From: Homoserinimonas aerilata
GTDB lineage: Bacteria; Actinomycetota; Actinomycetes; Actinomycetales; Microbacteriaceae
Assembly (NCBI RefSeq): GCF_006716125.1
Contig: NZ_VFOM01000002.1
Span: 192,174-256,173, forward strand
Direction: 5' to 3'
DNA: 64,000 nt
The position numbers and the translations under genes were made by a program. This document shows, in pieces, positions 16,793 to 26,445 of this stretch. Position 1 is the first letter of the stretch. Every line of letters begins with the position of its first letter. Below the pieces are notes generated by a model. The model made no database searches and had not been told where the DNA came from. It saw only the letters and a list, made by a program, of their open reading frames with translations.

Positions 16793-18037
16793 ATGCGCCG
16801 GTCAGAGTGGATGTCCTCGTCGTGGCATCACGGCGACGGCTCGCTCGATGACGCCCCTCCCCGCTTCGGCATGCCGCCCGCCGTGCGACTGTGGCTGCCG
16901 GTCGTCGTCTCCTTCCTTGTGCAGGTTCCGGTGGCCGTGTTCCTCACCGTGCGCGCTGCGGACGGCGGTGTGTCGAACCTGCCCGAGTGGCACGGGCCGG
17001 GCCCCGAGTGGGTGGCCGCAACCGCCGAGCTGCCCGTCCTCCTCCTGGGCCTCGCCCTCGCTCTGATCGGGCCTCTCGCCCTCATCGCGGCGCGCAGATT
17101 CCCGGGACCGGTCGTCGCGATCGTCGCCGCCGCAGCATCCGCCGACTTCCTCTTCGCCCCGCCCGCCGGCCCGCCCTATGTGGCGTTCGCCTTCGCGACG
17201 ATCCTCGGCATCGTGCGGGGTGCCAGCGCCTGGGTGTTCTCCGCGGTCGCGGCCGCCTGGCTGCTGTGCGTGGTCGGGCCGAGCGTGGTGGGTTCGGCTG
17301 CGGCACCGTTCCCGATCGCGGCGCTCACCGTCGGGCTGCTCCTCAGCCTCGGAATCGGTGCGGGCATCCGGGGCCGGCGTGAGGGCATCCGCGCCGCCCG
17401 CCAGGCATTCGAGCGCAGGCGGGAGGACGCCACCCAGCAGGAGCGCGTGCGCATCGCCCGCGAACTGCACGACGTGCTCGCGCACTCGCTGTCGCAGATC
17501 TCCGTGCAGGCCGGGGTGGGGCTGCACCTCATCGAGCGGCAGCCGGAGAAGGCGGCCGAGGCGCTCGCCAACATCAAACAGACCAGCCGGGTCGCGCTCG
17601 ACGAGGTGCGCGGCGTGCTCGGGATGCTGCGCGACGGCGACTCCCCCCTGCTGCCGCAGCCGCAACTGTCGATGGTGCACGAACTCGCCGACACGGCCAC
17701 CCGCGCAGGGCTTGCGGTCACCCTGGACGACAGCATCGAGACGCCGCCGCCGGCCGCAGTGCAGATGGCGCTCTACCGGCTGGTGCAGGAGAGCGTCACC
17801 AACGCGGTGCGCCATGCGGAGGCATCCGCGCTGTCGATCCGGCTCGCGGAGGAGAACGGCGACTACATTGTCGAGATCACCGACGACGGCAGGGGCGCGA
17901 CGGATGCCGAGGGCCGCGGAATCCTGGGCATGCGAGAACGCGCCGAACTGCTCGGCGGCACGCTCACGGCGGGCCCCCGCGACGGCGTGCGCGGCTTCCG
18001 GGTGCGCGGGAGCATCCCCGTGAGAGGCGCCCGATGA
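16793..18037 (+). CDS. membrane sensor histidine kinase (HisKA_3 type)
   Basis: About 414 residues. Four or five hydrophobic segments occupy about 28-190, then the dimerisation box IARELHDVLAHSLSQ with phospho-acceptor H226, and an ATPase domain with QESVTNAVRHA (N box), DDGRGA (G1) and GRGILGMRERAELLGG (G2). The start is the ATG giving MRRSEW; MSSSW six codons later is an alternative, and the upstream open frame crosses the palindrome and is rejected. The stop overlaps the regulator start by four bases. The signal is unknown; this class often senses membrane-active compounds. Confidence 0.9.
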   Translation: MRRSEWMSSSWHHGDGSLDDAPPRFGMPPAVRLWLPVVVSFLVQVPVAVFLTVRAADGGVSNLPEWHGPGPEWVAATAELPVLLLGLALALIGPLALIAARRFPGPVVAIVAAAASADFLFAPPAGPPYVAFAFATILGIVRGASAWVFSAVAAAWLLCVVGPSVVGSAAAPFPIAALTVGLLLSLGIGAGIRGRREGIRAARQAFERRREDATQQERVRIARELHDVLAHSLSQISVQAGVGLHLIERQPEKAAEALANIKQTSRVALDEVRGVLGMLRDGDSPLLPQPQLSMVHELADTATRAGLAVTLDDSIETPPPAAVQMALYRLVQESVTNAVRHAEASALSIRLAEENGDYIVEITDDGRGATDAEGRGILGMRERAELLGGTLTAGPRDGVRGFRVRGSIPVRGAR

Positions 18038-18696
18038 TCCGGGTCGTCGTCGCGGACGACCAGCAGCTCATCCGGGGCGGCTTCCGCGCGCTGCTCGACT
18101 CCGAACCCGACATCGAGGTCGTCGGCGAGGCGGGCACGGGCCGCGAGGCGCTCGCCGTGGTCGCCCGGGAGCGCCCCGACGTCGTGCTCATGGACATCCG
18201 CATGCCCGACGGCGACGGCCTGTGGGCGACCGAGCAGATCGTCGCAGACAAGAACCTCGCCGCAACGCGCGTCGTGGTGGTCACAACCTTCGAACTGGAC
18301 GAATACGTGGTGCACGCCATCCGGGCGGGGGCGAGCGGGTTCCTGGTGAAAGACACCGAGCCGGTCGAACTGATCAGGGCGGTGCGCGTCGTCGCCGGCG
18401 GCGAGGCGCTGCTCTCACCGGGCGTCACGCGGCGGCTGCTCGAGCGGGTCGCCGGAACGCTGCGACACGACCCGGATGCGACGGCGCTGCACGCGCTGAC
18501 CGGTCGCGAACGCGAGGTGCTCGCCCTCGTCGGCGAGGGCCTCACCAACGAGGAGATCGGCGCGCGGCTGTTCCTCAGCCCGCTCACGGCGAAGACGCAC
18601 GTGTCGCGCATCATGTCGAAGCTCGCCGCACGCGACCGCGTGCAACTCGTGGTCACGGCCTACGAGACGGGCCTGGTCTCGCCGGGGCGGCAGTAG
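18034..18696 (+). CDS. NarL/LuxR-family response regulator
   Basis: A 220-residue regulator paired with the kinase by a four-base overlap. Receiver hallmarks are DD at 8-9, phospho-acceptor D54 in LMDIRMP, a TT pair near 84-85 and the lysine of FLVKD near 105. The LuxR helix-turn-helix (LTGREREVLALV, NEEIGARLF, TAKTHVSRI) closes the protein. A likely binding site is the 16716-16739 palindrome. The SHOCT membrane protein after the next inverted repeat could be a target, though no copy of the palindrome is seen before it. Confidence 0.93.
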   Translation: MIRVVVADDQQLIRGGFRALLDSEPDIEVVGEAGTGREALAVVARERPDVVLMDIRMPDGDGLWATEQIVADKNLAATRVVVVTTFELDEYVVHAIRAGASGFLVKDTEPVELIRAVRVVAGGEALLSPGVTRRLLERVAGTLRHDPDATALHALTGREREVLALVGEGLTNEEIGARLFLSPLTAKTHVSRIMSKLAARDRVQLVVTAYETGLVSPGRQ

Positions 18697-18721
18697 CGCC
18701 TGGGGCGTATCGCCTGAGCTG

Positions 18722-18781
18722 CGAGGCGTTTTCGGTGGAATGAGCCTGGAACGGGCGGCTCATTTCGCCGAAAACGCCTCG
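18722..18781. repeat. family C inverted repeat
   Basis: 25-bp arms (18722-18746 and 18757-18781), beginning CGAGGCGTTTTCGG and ending CCGAAAACGCCTCG, match at 23 of 25 positions. It starts 26 bases after the regulator stop. There is no T-run after it. One copy in the window. Confidence 0.8.
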
Positions 18782-18940
18782 GACAGAGCTGGCCCCCTGT
18801 CGCGGTGGCGGCGCAGGCGGCGGATGCTCCGCAGAGAGTAGCGGGATTCATCCGGCGGGCAGATTCGCCACAGGGCGGGCGAGACGAGTCTTGGTGAAGC
18901 GGGTCGCACAGTGCGGGCCGCCTCATGAAGGGACACCATC

Positions 18941-19264
18941 GTGCTCACCACATTCACCACAACGCTCGGCCAGGTCGCCGCCGACCACGGGCCGGTCATG
19001 GCTCACTGGGCCGGAGGAGGATTCCCCTGGTTCGTCGTGTTCGTTCCACTGTTCTGGATCGCCGTCTTCGTCGGCCTCTTCGTGTTCGCCGGCCGACGCC
19101 GCAGGGAACACTTCGCCCATCGTGAGTGGAACGCCACCGCCGGAGCACGCGACGCCGAGAAGACGCTCGCGGAGCGCTTCGCTCAGGGCGACATCGACGA
19201 GACCGAATACCGCGCCCGCCTCGAGGTGCTGCGCGCGAACCGGCCTGAGCCGCGCGCCCCGTAG
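18941..19264 (+). CDS. small membrane protein with SHOCT domain
   Basis: A 107-residue protein. A single hydrophobic helix (FVVFVPLFWIAVFVGLFVFA) spans about 30-49, followed by a basic stretch and a C-terminal SHOCT motif (AEKTLAERFAQGDIDETEYR, about 72-91), a short oligomerisation motif common in small actinobacterial membrane proteins. The GTG start follows the ribosome site GAAGGG. Function unknown; proteins of this design often accompany envelope-stress two-component systems such as the one just upstream. It converges on the exonuclease gene with an eight-base gap. Confidence 0.8.
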   Translation: MLTTFTTTLGQVAADHGPVMAHWAGGGFPWFVVFVPLFWIAVFVGLFVFAGRRRREHFAHREWNATAGARDAEKTLAERFAQGDIDETEYRARLEVLRANRPEPRAP

Positions 19265-19272
19265 CGAGGGGC

Positions 19273-20112
19273 CTAGAAGATCATCGGCCGGTCGTCGTCG
19301 TCCTCGGTCTGCACATCGAGGTCGACGACGACGGGCACGTGGTCGCTGGGCGCGTCACCCTTGCGCTCGTCGCGGTGGATGCTCGCATCCGTCACCAGGT
19401 CGGCGAAGGCATCCGAACCCAGAATGAAATCGATGCGCATGCCCTCGTTGCGGGGGAACCGCAGCTGCTTGTAGTCCCAGAAGGTGAAACCCTCGGGCAC
19501 GAGCGGGCGCACAACGTCGCTGAACCCGGCCGACTCGAAGGCGAAGAACGCGTCACGCTCCGGCTGCGAGATGTGCGTCGAAACCCCGTGCACGAACGAC
19601 GGGTCACCCATGTCGGCGTCCGTCGGGGCGACATTGAAATCGCCCATCAGGGCAAGAGGCGACCCCGGATGCGCGGCCAGCCACGCGGCGGCATCGGTGC
19701 GCAGGGCGGCCAACCAGTCCAGCTTGTAGGTGAAGTGCGGGTCGTCGAGCGCGCGGCCGTTGGGCACGTAGAGGCTCCACAGTCGCACCCCCTCGACGGT
19801 GACTCCCAGCGCGCGCGCCTCGAGCGGAGCATCCGGGCCCTCATGGCCCTTCAGGAATCCGGGCTGCCCGGCGAAGCTCGTCGCCACATCCTCCATCGGG
19901 AGGCGACTCGCGAAGGCGACACCGTTCCACTGGTTGAGGCCGTGCGCGTGCACCTGGTAGCCGGCCTCCTCGAAGGCCTCGAGGGGGAACTGCTCAGGCT
20001 TGCACTTGATCTCCTGCATGCCGAGCACGTCGACATCCTCGCGGAGCAGCCAGTCGACGACCCGGCCGTGACGGGTGCGGATGGAGTTCACATTCCAGGT
20101 GGCGACGCGCAT
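19273..20112 (-). CDS. xth: exodeoxyribonuclease III family (AP endonuclease)
   Basis: 279-residue Mg-dependent exonuclease/AP endonuclease of base-excision repair. Active-site patterns in order are ATWNVNSIRTR (4-14), GMQEIK with metal ligand E34, SLYVPNG, LMGDFNVAP, RIDFILGS and the catalytic SDHVPV near the C-terminus. The start is the ATG giving MRVATWNV, where similarity to the family begins exactly; 39 further upstream codons in frame are non-conserved. The gene is divergent from pyrE, and the gap holds a degenerate inverted repeat (20153-20207). Confidence 0.94.
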   Translation of the reverse strand: MRVATWNVNSIRTRHGRVVDWLLREDVDVLGMQEIKCKPEQFPLEAFEEAGYQVHAHGLNQWNGVAFASRLPMEDVATSFAGQPGFLKGHEGPDAPLEARALGVTVEGVRLWSLYVPNGRALDDPHFTYKLDWLAALRTDAAAWLAAHPGSPLALMGDFNVAPTDADMGDPSFVHGVSTHISQPERDAFFAFESAGFSDVVRPLVPEGFTFWDYKQLRFPRNEGMRIDFILGSDAFADLVTDASIHRDERKGDAPSDHVPVVVDLDVQTEDDDDRPMIF

Positions 20113-20152
20113 GCTCCCAACGCTACCGAACCCGCGAGCCACAAGAGCCGCT

Positions 20153-20207
20153 CGAGTACGCCAATCGGATGCTCCGGCCGGTCGTGAAGAGCAGAATCGC
20201 GTACTTG
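20153..20207. repeat. family A inverted repeat, degenerate copy A2
   Basis: CGAGTACGCCAATCGG (20153-20168) and CAGAATCGCGTACTTG (20192-20207) pair with several mismatches and match the ends and AATCG core of family A copies A6 and A8. Unlike most copies it lies between two divergent starts. Confidence 0.5.
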
Positions 20208-20286
20208 ACGTACCCAGATGGCCTGTCACGGGCCGCCGCCACCGGAGAACATGCCCTCAGGCTATTGCCCCCGGTAGAATCGCCGG

Positions 20287-20838
20287 GTGACGGATGCCAG
20301 AACCCAGCTCATCGACTTCATCAAGGCCGACGCGGTCTTCCACGGCGACTTCACGCTCACGAGTGGCAAGAAGGCCAGCTACTACGTGGACCTGCGCAAG
20401 GTGAGCCTCGACCACAGGGTTGCCCCGCTCATCGGCCAGGTCATGCTCGACCTCATCGCCGAAGTGCCCGATGTTGCCGCCGTCGGGGGCATGACCATGG
20501 GGGCCGACCCCATCGCATCCGCCGTTCTGCATCAGGGTGCCGCCCGCGGTCTCGCCTACGACGCCTTTGTGGTGCGCAAGCAGCCGAAGGACCACGGGCG
20601 TGGCCGTCAGGTCGAGGGTCCGGATGTCTCGGGTCGCCGCGTCATCGTGCTCGAGGACACCTCGACGACGGGTGGCTCACCGCTCGCCGCCGCGGAGGCA
20701 CTCGAGAAGGTGGGCGCCCAGATCGTCGCCGTCGCTGTCGTCGTCGACCGCGCCACGGGGGCCAAAGAGGTCATCGAGGCTGCCGGCTACCGGTATCTCG
20801 CCGCCATCTCGCTGGGTGATCTCGGGCTCGAGCCATGA
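20287..20838 (+). CDS. pyrE: orotate phosphoribosyltransferase
   Basis: Converts orotate and PRPP to OMP, the fifth step of pyrimidine synthesis. 183 residues, normal length. The N-terminal substrate-binding hallmarks FTLTSGKKASYYVDLRK (22-38) and the PRPP-binding motif VIVLEDTSTTGGSP (119-132) are intact. The GTG start is chosen because conservation begins with it. It overlaps the following gene by four bases (ATGA). The rest of the pyrimidine operon is not in the window, so pyrE is unlinked here. Confidence 0.95.
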   Translation: MTDARTQLIDFIKADAVFHGDFTLTSGKKASYYVDLRKVSLDHRVAPLIGQVMLDLIAEVPDVAAVGGMTMGADPIASAVLHQGAARGLAYDAFVVRKQPKDHGRGRQVEGPDVSGRRVIVLEDTSTTGGSPLAAAEALEKVGAQIVAVAVVVDRATGAKEVIEAAGYRYLAAISLGDLGLEP

Positions 20839-21986
20839 CGAAGGGCCGCGACGAGCACGACCCAGAAGGCCTGCCCGACGCCGGCCTCGACTCGCTGTTC
20901 GGTGAGCAGCAGTTCCAGGACTACGAGGATGGCGTGCTCGGCAACCCCTTCGTGGCCCCTCCGGCGGAGCAGGGTTCCGCTGCGGGTGCGCCGCCCCAGC
21001 AGCCGGTGGCGCCGCAGGTTTCGGGTGCGGCCGCGGCCGCGGCCTCGTACCCGCAGCCGCCTGCCGCGGCACCGCAGTCGCGCCGCGAGGCGCGCGAGGC
21101 GGCCGCGCGGGAGGAGGCGCTGCGAGGCGGGCTGCCGGGGGCGAGTGACGCGCCGCATGCGACAGAGGCGCCGGCCGGCGCGACTTATGGGCTTCCGGGC
21201 GCCGGCGCAGCATCGGGCGCGACCGGCCCCGACCCGCGGGCGTTCGCCGGGCAGCACCCCGCCGCCGCCCCCACAGACGAGCAGCCCGCCGACACCGCCG
21301 GCGCAGTTCCGGATGCCGGTGAGCCGCAGCCCGCCGAGTGGCAGTCGCTGCATGAGCAGCCCGAATGGGAGCCGGCGACTGCAGCTCCCGCCCCGCGCAG
21401 CGGCGACGGGGAACGCAAGAAGTTCTCGCCCTACCTGTTCTGGTTCGGCCTCACCGGAATGCAGAAGGCGCTCGTCGTCACGGCGGGCGTGCTGCTCCTG
21501 GTGATCATCCTCGTCGGCCTGTACGCCTTCGGTGCCGGACTGGCCGGCTCGCAGACGCAGAAGCCTCCCGCCCAGGAGCCCGGCGGTGAGCCCGCTCCCG
21601 TCTCCGGGCCGCTCGCTCCCGGCGACCACGCATGGAACACCCTGCAGGGCGGCGAGTGCATCAGCCCCTTCGACACCGTGTGGGCAGAATCGTTCACCGT
21701 CGTCGACTGCGGTGTCGAGCATCCGGCGCAGCTCGTCTCACGCGGGCTCATCGGCGACGAGGTCATCGAATATCAGGATGCTGCGGGCTGGCAGGCGCTA
21801 CTGCCCAACTACTGCAACCCCTCGCTGCTCGACCTGGGTGTGGCCGGCCAGTACACGGATCTGCAGTTCGAGTTCAGCTACCCGGGCGGCGCCACAGAGT
21901 GGGGCAACGGCGATCGCGACTTCTTCTGCTTCGTCACCCGATCATCCGGGGAATCGCTGACAGGGTCACTCGTCCCCAGCGAGTAA
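20835..21986 (+). CDS. septum formation-like membrane protein
   Basis: 383 residues in three parts: a long Pro/Ala/Gln-rich cytoplasmic segment (about 1-200), one transmembrane helix (about 210-235) and an extracytoplasmic domain of about 145 residues. The outer domain carries the septum-formation-like pattern: a first cysteine in LQGGECISPFD, then VVDCGVEHPAQLV, and later cysteines in NYCNP and FFCF, which could make two disulfides. Such proteins are common in actinobacteria and their role is poorly known. Coupled to pyrE by a four-base overlap, which may reflect shared transcription only. Confidence 0.8.
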   Translation: MTKGRDEHDPEGLPDAGLDSLFGEQQFQDYEDGVLGNPFVAPPAEQGSAAGAPPQQPVAPQVSGAAAAAASYPQPPAAAPQSRREAREAAAREEALRGGLPGASDAPHATEAPAGATYGLPGAGAASGATGPDPRAFAGQHPAAAPTDEQPADTAGAVPDAGEPQPAEWQSLHEQPEWEPATAAPAPRSGDGERKKFSPYLFWFGLTGMQKALVVTAGVLLLVIILVGLYAFGAGLAGSQTQKPPAQEPGGEPAPVSGPLAPGDHAWNTLQGGECISPFDTVWAESFTVVDCGVEHPAQLVSRGLIGDEVIEYQDAAGWQALLPNYCNPSLLDLGVAGQYTDLQFEFSYPGGATEWGNGDRDFFCFVTRSSGESLTGSLVPSE

Positions 21987-22027
21987 GAGATCGCCCGCCC
22001 GCCCGCCCGCCTGCGCTGCCCGGCTGC

Positions 22028-22058
22028 CTGCGCCGAAAAGAGGGAGCTTTTCGCGCAG
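22028..22058. terminator. hairpin between convergent genes
   Basis: CTGCGCCGAAAAG (22028-22040) and CTTTTCGCGCAG (22047-22058) pair over 12 bp with one bulged C and a six-base loop. Lying between converging genes it probably ends transcription from one or both sides, although no T-run follows. Confidence 0.5.
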
Positions 22059-22102
22059 GCTCACGTCAACGAGGAACTTTGCGCGCCCGGATGCGACTTC
22101 CT

Positions 22103-22132
22103 CCTCGATATCTGCGACCTCGATATCTGCGA
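22103..22132. repeat. 15-bp perfect tandem duplication
   Basis: CCTCGATATCTGCGA occurs at 22103-22117 and again at 22118-22132, each with the palindrome GATATC. It ends ten bases before the stop of the leftward HAD gene. Function unknown. Confidence 0.7.
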
Positions 22133-22142
22133 CAGGGCTTGC

Positions 22143-22919
22143 TTAGCGTTCGACGAGATCGGCGACGCTGGCGAGCACCTCGTCGGGGCGGAACGGGTAG
22201 CGCAGAATCTCCGCCTCGTCACTGATGCCCGTCATCACGAGGATCGTGTGCAGGCCAGCCTCGATGCCGGCGACGACATCCGTGTCCATGCGGTCACCGA
22301 TCATGGCCGTGTTCTCGCTGTGCGCGCCGATCTTGTTCATCGCCGAGCGGAACATCATCGGGTTCGGCTTGCCGACAACGTACGGCTCCATGCCGGTCGC
22401 CTTCGTGATGAGCGCGGCGACCGCACCCGTCGCGGGCAGCGGGCCCTCCGCGCTCGGCCCCGTCGCATCCGGGTTCGTGCTGATGAAGCGGGCGCCCCTG
22501 CCGATGAGGCGGATCGCCTTCGTGATCGCGTCGAAGGAGTACGTGCGCGTCTCGCCGAGCACCACGAAATCGGGGTTGCTCTCCGTCATGATGAAACCGG
22601 CCTCGTGCATGGCCGTCGTGAGACCGGCCTCGCCGATCACATAGGCGGTGCCGCCGCGGCTCTGCGACTTGAGAAAGTCGGCCGTCGCGAGCGCCGACGT
22701 GTAGATCGCGCTCTCGGGAACCTCGAGGCCGGATGCGCGCAGCCGGGCGGCCAGATCGCGCGGTGTGAAGATCGAATTGTTGGTGAGCACAAGGAACGGC
22801 ATGCCGCGCTCGGTCCACTGGGCGAGCAGCTCGGATGCCCCCGGCACGGGATTGTTCTCATGGACGAGAACCCCGTCCATGTCGGTCAGCCAGCACTCAA
22901 TGTTGTCGCGATCAGCCAT
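22143..22919 (-). CDS. HAD-superfamily hydrolase, NagD-like (class IIA)
   Basis: Sugar- or nucleotide-phosphatase-like enzyme of 258 residues. Motif I is DMDGV with nucleophile D13 and acid D15, motif II is TNNS, motif III lysine lies in VVGKPNPMMF, and motif IV is GDRMDTD. The region between II and III forms a class IIA (C2) cap, as in NagD and p-nitrophenyl phosphatases. The physiological substrate is unknown; NagD acts on UMP and GMP. It lies 50 bases downstream of argG in the same direction and may be its operon partner. Confidence 0.9.
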   Translation of the reverse strand: MADRDNIECWLTDMDGVLVHENNPVPGASELLAQWTERGMPFLVLTNNSIFTPRDLAARLRASGLEVPESAIYTSALATADFLKSQSRGGTAYVIGEAGLTTAMHEAGFIMTESNPDFVVLGETRTYSFDAITKAIRLIGRGARFISTNPDATGPSAEGPLPATGAVAALITKATGMEPYVVGKPNPMMFRSAMNKIGAHSENTAMIGDRMDTDVVAGIEAGLHTILVMTGISDEAEILRYPFRPDEVLASVADLVER

Positions 22920-22969
22920 GCCGCAATCCTATGGGGCGCGGTGGAGCGGCACCCCTCAGAACTTGTGCC

Positions 22970-24400
<1,431 letters not shown>

Positions 24401-24482
24401 TCAATCGTAGAGGTCGGCGCGGATGTCCGGGGCCGGGCGCTCGCCGTGGCATCCGGCCAGCCTGTTGTTACCGGATGCTGCG

Positions 24483-24539
24483 CGAGACTGCACGAATCGC
24501 CCGCTTTCGGGCCCGAAGCGGACGATTCGTGCAGTCTCG
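24483..24539. repeat. family A inverted repeat, copy A3
   Basis: CGAGACTGCACGAATCG (24483-24499) and its exact complement CGATTCGTGCAGTCTCG (24523-24539) flank an imperfectly paired core with CGCTTT and GAAGCGG. The element starts 25 bases beyond the stop of the leftward lyase gene. Confidence 0.85.
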
Positions 24540-24563
24540 GTGCTGAGCGCTCAGCGAGCGCCT

Positions 24564-25445
24564 TCAGGAGCCGTAGTTGTCGTCGAGCCCCTGATGGTGC
24601 TCGAGTCCCACGACGCCCATGAAGTCGTCGTAGCTGAACTGGGCGGCCGCGTTCGAGAAGCCGTCAGCGCGCAGGGTGGCGAGAGCGGATGCTGCGGCCG
24701 CGGTGGCCGCGAACAGCGCGTCGAGCGGGTGCAGCACGATCGAGAAGCCGAGTTCGCGCGCCTCGTCAAGGGTGAGGTTGGCGGCTTCTGTACCCGTGAT
24801 GAGGGCGATCACCTTCGGCCCCTCGAGTCGGCGGCCGATCTCCTCTGCCTGGGCGAGGGTCTTGACACCATCGACGAAGAGCAGGTCTGCACCGGCGTCA
24901 CGGTAGCGTTTGGCGCGGTCGAGGGCCACGTCGAGCCCTTCGACGCCGAGGGCGTCGGTGCGCCCGATGATGAGCATGTCGCGGTCGGCGCGGGCGGAGA
25001 CGGCTGCCCGGATGTGCCGCTCGGCGCGCTCCTCCTCCATGAGCTGCACGCCGGCCATCTGGCCGCACCTCTTCGGGCTGGTCTGGTCTTCGAGGTGCAG
25101 CGCCGCGACATCCGCCTGGATGTATTCGTGCACCGTGCGTTCGATGTTCGATGGCCCGCCGTATCCGTTGTCGGCGTCGGCGATGACGGGGATGTCGACC
25201 GCGCGGGTCATGGCGCGTGCGGCGTCTGCCATTTCGCTCTGGGTGAGTATTCCGAGGTCGGGCACGCCCAGGCGGGCTGCGGTGACGCCGAAGCCGGTCA
25301 TGTACACGGCGGCGAACCCCGCCTGTTCGACGAGGCGGGCGGTGAGCGGGTCGGCAGCTCCTGGCGCCTGCACGGGGGTGCCGGAGTCGATCAGGCGTCG
25401 CAGTCTCTGGGCGTTGCCGAGGGGGACGGGTGCAGCTGTGGTCAT
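24564..25445 (-). CDS. isocitrate lyase/PEP mutase superfamily enzyme
   Basis: 293-residue TIM-barrel enzyme. Mg-binding positions D90 and D92 (IADADNGYGG) and E119/D120 (HLEDQ) are present. The catalytic cysteine is kept (C127), but the loop reads PKRCGQMAG, with glutamine where 2-methylisocitrate and isocitrate lyases have histidine (KRCGH). Retained cysteine argues for a C-C lyase or decarboxylase rather than a PEP mutase; the H-to-Q change suggests a different 2-hydroxy-acid substrate. It follows the SDR gene by 44 bases and shares its operator, so it belongs to the catabolic cluster served by the TRAP transporter. Start ATG follows GAGAAGGA. Confidence 0.85.
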   Translation of the reverse strand: MTTAAPVPLGNAQRLRRLIDSGTPVQAPGAADPLTARLVEQAGFAAVYMTGFGVTAARLGVPDLGILTQSEMADAARAMTRAVDIPVIADADNGYGGPSNIERTVHEYIQADVAALHLEDQTSPKRCGQMAGVQLMEEERAERHIRAAVSARADRDMLIIGRTDALGVEGLDVALDRAKRYRDAGADLLFVDGVKTLAQAEEIGRRLEGPKVIALITGTEAANLTLDEARELGFSIVLHPLDALFAATAAAASALATLRADGFSNAAAQFSYDDFMGVVGLEHHQGLDDNYGS

Positions 25446-25489
25446 GGTTGTCCTTCTCTCTTCGTTGAGGGTGCTGGGGTTCCGCGGCG

Positions 25490-26299
25490 TCAGCCGACGG
25501 TGAGGCCACCGTCGATGTTGATCGCCTGGCCGGTCATGTAGTCGGATGCGGGAGAGGCGAGGAACTCGGCAAGTCCCGCGACATCGTCCATGGTCTGGGG
25601 GCGACCGAGTGGCACGGCCGAGGTTCGCGTCTTCCAGGCTGTTCCTGTCTCCCATCCTTCGACCTCGGACCATTCCCGGTCGATGAGCTTCCACATGTCA
25701 TTGTCGACGAGCCCCGGGCAGATGGCGTTGACTGTCACGTCTGGCGCCAGCGTGTAGGAGGCGCTGTGGGTGAGGTTGATGACGGCGGCCTTGCTGGCGC
25801 GGTAGTGCGGGATGATGGGCGCCATCGGGCCGGCGGCGTAGCGCCCCGCGATGGAGGCCATGGTGATGATCTTCCCCTTGGGGCGACCGGCGGAGAGGGG
25901 CTCCTGGCTGAGCATCTGACGGGCTGCTGCCTGCAGTGTGAGCAGCGTGCCGGTGACGTTGACGTTCATCGTGCGGTTCCAGTCGTCGGCGGTGACGTCG
26001 AGCAGCGGTTTGACCTGGATGATTCCCGCGTTGCAGATCATGACGTCGAGGCGACCGAATTCGGCAACCGTGGCGGCGACGAGTGCGGTGCAGTCATCCG
26101 CGTCGGTGACATCGGCGCGGACCGAGATGGCTTTGCCGCCGAGCTCTCGAACTGCTTCGGCGGATGCTGTGGCCCTGTCATCGTCGATGTCGCTGATGAC
26201 GATATTGGCTCCCTGTTGGGCGAAGCGCATCGCCATCGCGTGGCCGATTCCTTGGCCTGAGCCGGTGATCGCCACCGTCAGTTCGTTGAGTGATGTCAT
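25490..26299 (-). CDS. SDR-family NAD-dependent oxidoreductase
   Basis: Classical short-chain dehydrogenase of 269 residues. The cofactor motif is TGSGQGIG (12-19), D37 at the end of beta-strand 2 favours NAD over NADP, and the catalytic set is NAG (90-92), S149, Y166 and K170 (YRASK). It probably oxidises a hydroxyl group on the imported substrate before the lyase cleaves it. A ribosome site AAGGCGG precedes the ATG; 19 in-frame codons upstream fall inside the operator region and are rejected. First gene of the leftward arm of the divergent cluster. Confidence 0.92.
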   Translation of the reverse strand: MTSLNELTVAITGSGQGIGHAMAMRFAQQGANIVISDIDDDRATASAEAVRELGGKAISVRADVTDADDCTALVAATVAEFGRLDVMICNAGIIQVKPLLDVTADDWNRTMNVNVTGTLLTLQAAARQMLSQEPLSAGRPKGKIITMASIAGRYAAGPMAPIIPHYRASKAAVINLTHSASYTLAPDVTVNAICPGLVDNDMWKLIDREWSEVEGWETGTAWKTRTSAVPLGRPQTMDDVAGLAEFLASPASDYMTGQAINIDGGLTVG

Positions 26300-26344
26300 T
26301 GCTCGACCGCCTTGTGAAGTGATTGGATACTGAAAGAGTACCCG

Positions 26345-26358
26345 TCTTGTATACAAGA
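26345..26358. promoter_or_regulatory. GntR operator, site 1
   Basis: TCTTGTATACAAGA is a perfect 14-bp palindrome, containing TTGTATACAA as in VanR/FCD-type GntR sites. It lies 46 bases before the SDR start and 88 before the GntR start, between divergent transcripts. Confidence 0.82.
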
Positions 26359-26391
26359 TTAGCGCTCAAAGATGTACACAACCGCGAGAAA

Positions 26392-26405
26392 TCGTGTATA
26401 CAAGA
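26392..26405. promoter_or_regulatory. GntR operator, site 2
   Basis: TCGTGTATACAAGA repeats site 1 with two changes in the left arm. The two GTATAC centres are 47 bases apart, suited to cooperative binding or to separate control of each transcript. It precedes the GntR ribosome site by 25 bases. Confidence 0.78.
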
Positions 26406-26445
26406 CGGATACCCGTCAATGGAGCGTGTCAAAGGAGATCGCCGA